Shown here in pieces: positions 21,120-25,086 of a stretch of DNA of 25,086 nt. Location of the stretch: contig DASUFE010000032.1 of assembly GCA_036274675.1 (NCBI GenBank), positions 1 through 25,086 of the forward strand. Reading direction: 5' to 3'. The stretch is from DASUFE01 sp036274675 (GTDB taxonomy: Bacteria; Pseudomonadota; Gammaproteobacteria; HTCC5015). A program made the translations under genes and the position numbers. The notes beneath the pieces were generated by a model. The model had not been told where the DNA came from, ran no database searches, and saw only the letters and a program-made list of their open reading frames with translations. The stretch's first letter is position 1; each line of letters begins with the position of its first letter.

Positions 21120-22034
21120 TTAACCGGTTTCGGACTCGCTCAGGGAATCCAGAGCCTCTTTCACCAGCAAGCGGTGGATCCGCCGCGAATCGGCGCCCAG
21201 CACCTTGAAATGGTAACCGGCCAGGTCGATCTCCTCGCCTCGCTTCGGCATGCGGCCCAGCTGCCCGAGCAACAGGCCGCCGATAGTGTCGAACTCCTCG
21301 TCATCAAAGGCGGTTCCGAAGTATTCGTTGAACTCGTCGATCTCGGTGAGGGCGCTGACAATATGCTGCCCGTCGATATGGGGGCGTATATTCTGGTCCT
21401 CTTCCAGGTCGTACTCATCGTCGATCTCACCGACGATCAGCTCCAGCACATCTTCGATAGTGACCAGTCCGGCCACGCCGCCGTATTCATCCACCACGAT
21501 GGCCATGTGGTTGCGGTTGGCCTGGAATTCCTTCAGCAGGGTGCTAAGACGCTTGCTCTCCGGAATGAATACCGGTAGCCGCATGATGTCGCGAATCTGG
21601 AATTTTTCCGCGTCGCGCCCGAACTGCAGCAGGTCCTTGGCGAGCAGTATGCCCACCACCTCGTCGCGGTCCTCGCCGATCACCGGGAAGCGCGAATGAC
21701 CCGAAGGCACCACGACGTCCAGTATCCGGTTCAGCGGCCATTCCTGCTCGACCACCACCATCTGCGCGCGGGGAATCATGACGTCGCGCACCTGTTCCTC
21801 GATTACCTCGAACACGCCTTCCAGCATGGACAGAGCGTAGTGGTCGAACAGGTTGCGCTGCTGCGCGTCGCGGAGTATTTCCAGCAGTTGTTCGCGATCC
21901 TGCGGTTCGCCGGTAAAGGCGAGGCTCAACCGCTCCAGCCAGCTCTTGCGCTGGATGCGCGGTTTCTTCGCGCTCTGCGGTTCCTTCGCGTTCTGCGGTT
22001 TTTTGCGCGAAGTCTTTTTCGAGGCTTCAGCCAT
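21120..22034 (-). CDS. corC: CorC/HlyC-family CBS-domain protein (magnesium/cobalt efflux family, YbeX)
   Basis: This is a soluble member of the CorC/HlyC family, linked to Mg2+/Co2+ homeostasis and, in E. coli (YbeX), to ribosome biology. The start is set at the ATG at 22034 (MAEASKKTSRKK), giving 304 residues. A longer frame to 22103 would overlap ybeY. The lysine-rich N-terminus contains a short tandem repeat. Two CBS domains follow (VRDVMIPRAQMVVV to GILLAKDLL; IRDIMRLPVFIPES to DEYGGVAGLVTIEDVLE). Then comes the CorC_HlyC domain (INRPHIDGQH-type region, FDTIGGLLLGQLGRMPKRGE). No transmembrane segment is present, unlike the related large CNNM-type transporters. It sits in the ybeZ-ybeY-corC-lnt order. 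Confidence 0.95.
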   Translation of the reverse strand: MAEASKKTSRKKPQNAKEPQSAKKPRIQRKSWLERLSLAFTGEPQDREQLLEILRDAQQRNLFDHYALSMLEGVFEVIEEQVRDVMIPRAQMVVVEQEWPLNRILDVVVPSGHSRFPVIGEDRDEVVGILLAKDLLQFGRDAEKFQIRDIMRLPVFIPESKRLSTLLKEFQANRNHMAIVVDEYGGVAGLVTIEDVLELIVGEIDDEYDLEEDQNIRPHIDGQHIVSALTEIDEFNEYFGTAFDDEEFDTIGGLLLGQLGRMPKRGEEIDLAGYHFKVLGADSRRIHRLLVKEALDSLSESETG

Positions 22035-22056
22035 GATCGTTCTCTTACCCTTTTTA

Positions 22057-22536
22057 TTAGTTGCCCGGTTCCATGACCCGGCCTTGCTCATAGGGATTTG
22101 CAAAACCCAGGTCTTCCAGGATGCGGATCTCGAGGGCTTCCATCGCCGCCGCTTCGGAGTCCGCTTCGTGATCGTAACCCTGCAGGTGCAGCATGCCGTG
22201 CACGACCATGTGCGCCCAGTGCGCCGGCGCGGCCTTGCCCTGCTCGCGCGCCTCGCGCTCCACCACCGGCGCGCAAATCACCAGATCGCCGAGCGCGCGC
22301 TCACCCACATGCTCCGGCAGCTCCATGGGAAAGGACAGCACGTTGGTCGGCTTATGCTTGCCGCGGTACTGCGCGTTCAGCGCCTGCGATTCGGCCTCGT
22401 CCACCAGCACGATGCACACGCCGCAGGCGTCCATCCCCAGATAGGCCGCGCGGCTCCACAGCTCGAAGCTGGAGGAGTCCGGCAAGGCCTGGTTGTCCAT
22501 GTTACTGATCACAGTGGTGGCAAGCGGGCCGGGCAT
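22057..22536 (-). CDS. ybeY: Endoribonuclease YbeY
   Basis: This is a zinc-dependent endoribonuclease involved in 16S rRNA 3'-end maturation and ribosome quality control. The 159-residue product carries the defining HGMLHLQGYDH motif (His113, His117, His123), the three zinc ligands, preceded by the conserved KPTNVLSFP and LGDLVICAPVV segments. The ATG at 22536 is used. An internal ATG at 22500 (MDNQALPDSSS) is a possible alternative, as neither has a strong ribosome binding site. It lies 26 bases after ybeZ and 22 before corC. YbeZ and YbeY are known partners in relatives. Confidence 0.97.
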   Translation of the reverse strand: MPGPLATTVISNMDNQALPDSSSFELWSRAAYLGMDACGVCIVLVDEAESQALNAQYRGKHKPTNVLSFPMELPEHVGERALGDLVICAPVVEREAREQGKAAPAHWAHMVVHGMLHLQGYDHEADSEAAAMEALEIRILEDLGFANPYEQGRVMEPGN

Positions 22537-22562
22537 CGCAGCAGAGGAACGGTCCTTTCCTG

Positions 22563-23531
<969 letters not shown>

Positions 23532-23649
23532 GCTTGGTTATTTAAAAGATGCGCGCCGCTGCGGCCGTTGTTATATAAGGAGTGGCGGGATCAATAAATC
23601 GCGTCATGATGCCGTGAATAATACTCTTCCCGGGGGCGGCTGAAAACAC
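23532..23649. other. gmd-ybeZ intergenic region
   Basis: A 118-base gap holding no gene. On the minus strand it includes an AT-rich TTATATAAC stretch that could be a -10 region for the ybeZ-ybeY-corC-lnt operon, but no -35 at normal spacing is seen. I find no hairpin with a T-run after gmd, so read-through from gmd into ybeZ is possible. Confidence 0.3.
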
Positions 23650-24729
23650 TCAAACCGCCAGGAATTTGACCCGCTTACCGGTCTTTTTCTCGATTTCCGC
23701 CGCCTTAAAGTCGCTCTGCACCATTTCCGTAACCAGACTCTTGAAAGTCGATTTCGGCTTCCATCCCAGTTTCTGGCGGGCCTTCGCGGCATCCCCGAGC
23801 AGGGTTTCCACTTCGGCCGGCCTGAAATACCCCTTGTCCACCCGGACCACGGTCTTGCCGGTATCGAGATCCACTGCGTGCTCCTGCAGCCCCTTGCCTT
23901 TCCATTCCAGGCGCATATTCAACTCGACCGCGACCGCATTGATAAAATCCCGTACGGAATATTGCTCGCCGGTAGCAATCACATAGTCATCTGGTTCGGG
24001 TTGCTGCAGCATCATCCACTGTATTTCCACATAATCGCGCGCATGTCCCCAGTCGCGCCTGGCGTCCAGGTTACCCATCGTCAACTGTTTCTGCAAACCC
24101 AGCTTGATACGGGACAAACCGCGGGTGATCTTGCGGGTTACGAAGGTTTCACCGCGAATCGGCGATTCGTGATTGAACAGAATCCCATTGCATCCATAAA
24201 TGCCGTAAGCCTCGCGATAATTCACCGTGATCCAATAGGCGTAGAGCTTGGCGACGGCATAAGGCGAGCGCGGATAAAAAGGAGTGGTTTCCCGTTGCGG
24301 AACTTCCTGGACCTTGCCGTAGAGTTCGGAGGTCGAGGCCTGGTAGAAACGCGTTTTCTTCTCCAGCCCGAGAATACGGATCGCTTCCAGCATGCGTAAT
24401 GTGCCGAGCGCATCGGAATTCGCCGTGTACTCGGGTTCCTCGAAGCTGACCGCGACATGGCTCTGTGCCGCCAGATTATAAATCTCATCCGGCTGCACCA
24501 TCTGCACTACGCGCAGCAGGGACATGGAATCCGTCATATCGCCGTAATGCAGAAACAGTCCGGCCTCGGATTCAAAAGGATCGCGGTACAGGTGATCGAT
24601 GCGGTCCGTATTGAATATGGAGGAGCGGCGGCGGATACCGTGTACTTCGTATCCTTTATTCAACAGGAACTCGGCGAGATAGGCCCCGTCCTGCCCTGTG
24701 ATACCGGTAATGATCGCTTTCTTTTTCAT
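23650..24729 (-). CDS. gmd: GDP-mannose 4,6-dehydratase
   Basis: This short-chain dehydrogenase-type enzyme converts GDP-mannose to GDP-4-keto-6-deoxymannose, the precursor of GDP-fucose, GDP-rhamnose and related sugars. It has 359 residues. The NADP-binding loop is GITGQDGAYLAE (9-20), HGIRRRSSIFNTDRIDHL follows, and the catalytic residues are Thr133 and Glu135 (ASTSELYGKV) with Tyr157/Lys161 (SPYAVAK). The NHESPIRGETFVTRKIT block is typical of Gmd. The ATG at 24729 has AAGG 6 bases upstream. A frame extending to 24789 runs into a repeat and is not used. The next enzyme (fcl or rmd) is not in the window. It lies between miaB and ybeZ, an unusual place. Confidence 0.97.
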   Translation of the reverse strand: MKKKAIITGITGQDGAYLAEFLLNKGYEVHGIRRRSSIFNTDRIDHLYRDPFESEAGLFLHYGDMTDSMSLLRVVQMVQPDEIYNLAAQSHVAVSFEEPEYTANSDALGTLRMLEAIRILGLEKKTRFYQASTSELYGKVQEVPQRETTPFYPRSPYAVAKLYAYWITVNYREAYGIYGCNGILFNHESPIRGETFVTRKITRGLSRIKLGLQKQLTMGNLDARRDWGHARDYVEIQWMMLQQPEPDDYVIATGEQYSVRDFINAVAVELNMRLEWKGKGLQEHAVDLDTGKTVVRVDKGYFRPAEVETLLGDAAKARQKLGWKPKSTFKSLVTEMVQSDFKAAEIEKKTGKRVKFLAV

Positions 24730-24753
24730 ATTGCGCCTTTCATTCCCCTGATT

Positions 24754-24833
24754 CGTAGCTTGGGGTGAGTTTACGAACCCCAACAACATTCGGAACCTTT
24801 TGTTGGGGGTTCACCGCGTTTACCCCAACCTGC
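24754..24833. repeat. Palindromic repeat element upstream of gmd
   Basis: Two hairpins face each other: TTGGGGT-n10-ACCCCAA (24760-24783) and TTGGGG(G)T-n10-ACCCCAA (24803-24828). The two halves are also imperfect reverse complements of one another, with CGTAGCT and CCTGC at the outer ends and CAACA/TGTTG inside. The pattern is that of the dispersed CGTAGGTTGGG...CCCAACA intergenic palindromes found in many proteobacteria, an identification I make from memory. It lies in the miaB-gmd gap (24730-24927). Confidence 0.7.
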
Positions 24834-24927
24834 AATTCTGGATCTTCTTATGTTTTATCAATATCTCCATCTCCGGACCCGTTTCCCCCGCTGGCAAACA
24901 GCCACGGGAATGTCTCCGAACCAGATT

Positions 24928-25086
24928 TCAAGCAACGCGCTGACTGGCGGCCGCACCCGCGTCGACAGTGCGCACATAACGCCCGCGCAGCGAGTTGTAC
25001 AGAGTCTCAGTGATTTCCACGTCCACGAAACGTCCGATCAATTCGACGCCGCCATCGAAATTAACCGGCCGGTTGTTCTCGGTACG
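24928..25086 (-). CDS. miaB: tRNA-2-methylthio-N6-dimethylallyladenosine synthase MiaB (partial, C-terminal 52 residues)
   Basis: The C-terminal end of the radical-SAM methylthiotransferase that modifies A37 of tRNAs reading UNN codons. The 52 visible residues form most of the TRAM RNA-binding domain: RTENNRPVNFDGG, then LIGRFVDVEITETLYNSLRG and RYVRTVDAG. They end in ASQRVA and a TGA at 24930-24928. The C-terminal tail after the TRAM domain is shorter than in E. coli MiaB. The N-terminal and radical-SAM domains lie outside the window. Its neighbourhood to ybeZ-ybeY-corC-lnt is conserved across proteobacteria, and here gmd separates it from ybeZ. Confidence 0.93.
   Translation of the reverse strand, partial: RTENNRPVNFDGGVELIGRFVDVEITETLYNSLRGRYVRTVDAGAAASQRVA

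Overview
The window is a chromosomal stretch from a GC-rich proteobacterium, most likely a gammaproteobacterium outside the enterics. The evidence is separate nuoC and nuoD genes (fused in E. coli), an FtsH N-terminus resembling gammaproteobacterial ones, and the order rlmE-ftsH-folP-glmM-tpiA-secG-tRNA-Leu-nuo, with yhbY divergent from rlmE. A betaproteobacterium cannot be excluded from the sequence alone. Almost every gene is a recognisable housekeeping gene, and I see no prophage, transposase, CRISPR array or complete defence system.

Left block (1-10894, nearly all on the minus strand). Read in the direction of transcription, rlmE (23S rRNA methyltransferase) and ftsH (membrane protease) come first. 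A strong hairpin terminator follows, then folP (dihydropteroate synthase) and glmM (phosphoglucosamine mutase). tpiA and secG come next with a plausible promoter in front of tpiA, then tRNA-Leu(GAG), then the complex I operon nuoA-B-C-D-E, which runs off the left edge. Between glmM and tpiA, where these genes are usually close neighbours, sits a divergent pair of small DNA-binding proteins: a YdaS/Cro-like repressor (minus) and an XRE regulator (plus). Their shared AT-rich region carries nested inverted repeats, so the pair looks like a miniature CI/Cro-type switch. It is the clearest accessory insertion in the left half.

Middle (10975-12862, plus strand). yhbY (ribosome-assembly RNA-binding protein), tpx (thiol peroxidase) and pyrD (dihydroorotate dehydrogenase) run rightward. 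tpx and pyrD are closely spaced.

Right block (12987-25086, minus strand). The backbone is the conserved order miaB-ybeZ-ybeY-corC-lnt ... leuS-lptE, covering tRNA modification, RNA processing, lipoprotein acylation, leucyl-tRNA synthesis and LPS assembly. It is interrupted three times. gmd (GDP-mannose 4,6-dehydratase) lies between miaB and ybeZ. manC (GDP-mannose synthesis) lies between lnt and leuS. A membrane protein with a degenerate GGDEF domain lies beyond lptE, where holA is usually found. ManC makes the substrate of Gmd, so two consecutive steps of a deoxyhexose-nucleotide pathway for surface polysaccharide are embedded in one envelope/translation cluster. Palindromic repeats lie in three of the intergenic gaps of this block.

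Four genes appear to start with TTG (ftsH, pyrD, the GGDEF gene, ybeZ) and nuoA with GTG. No gap without a gene exceeds 300 bases.
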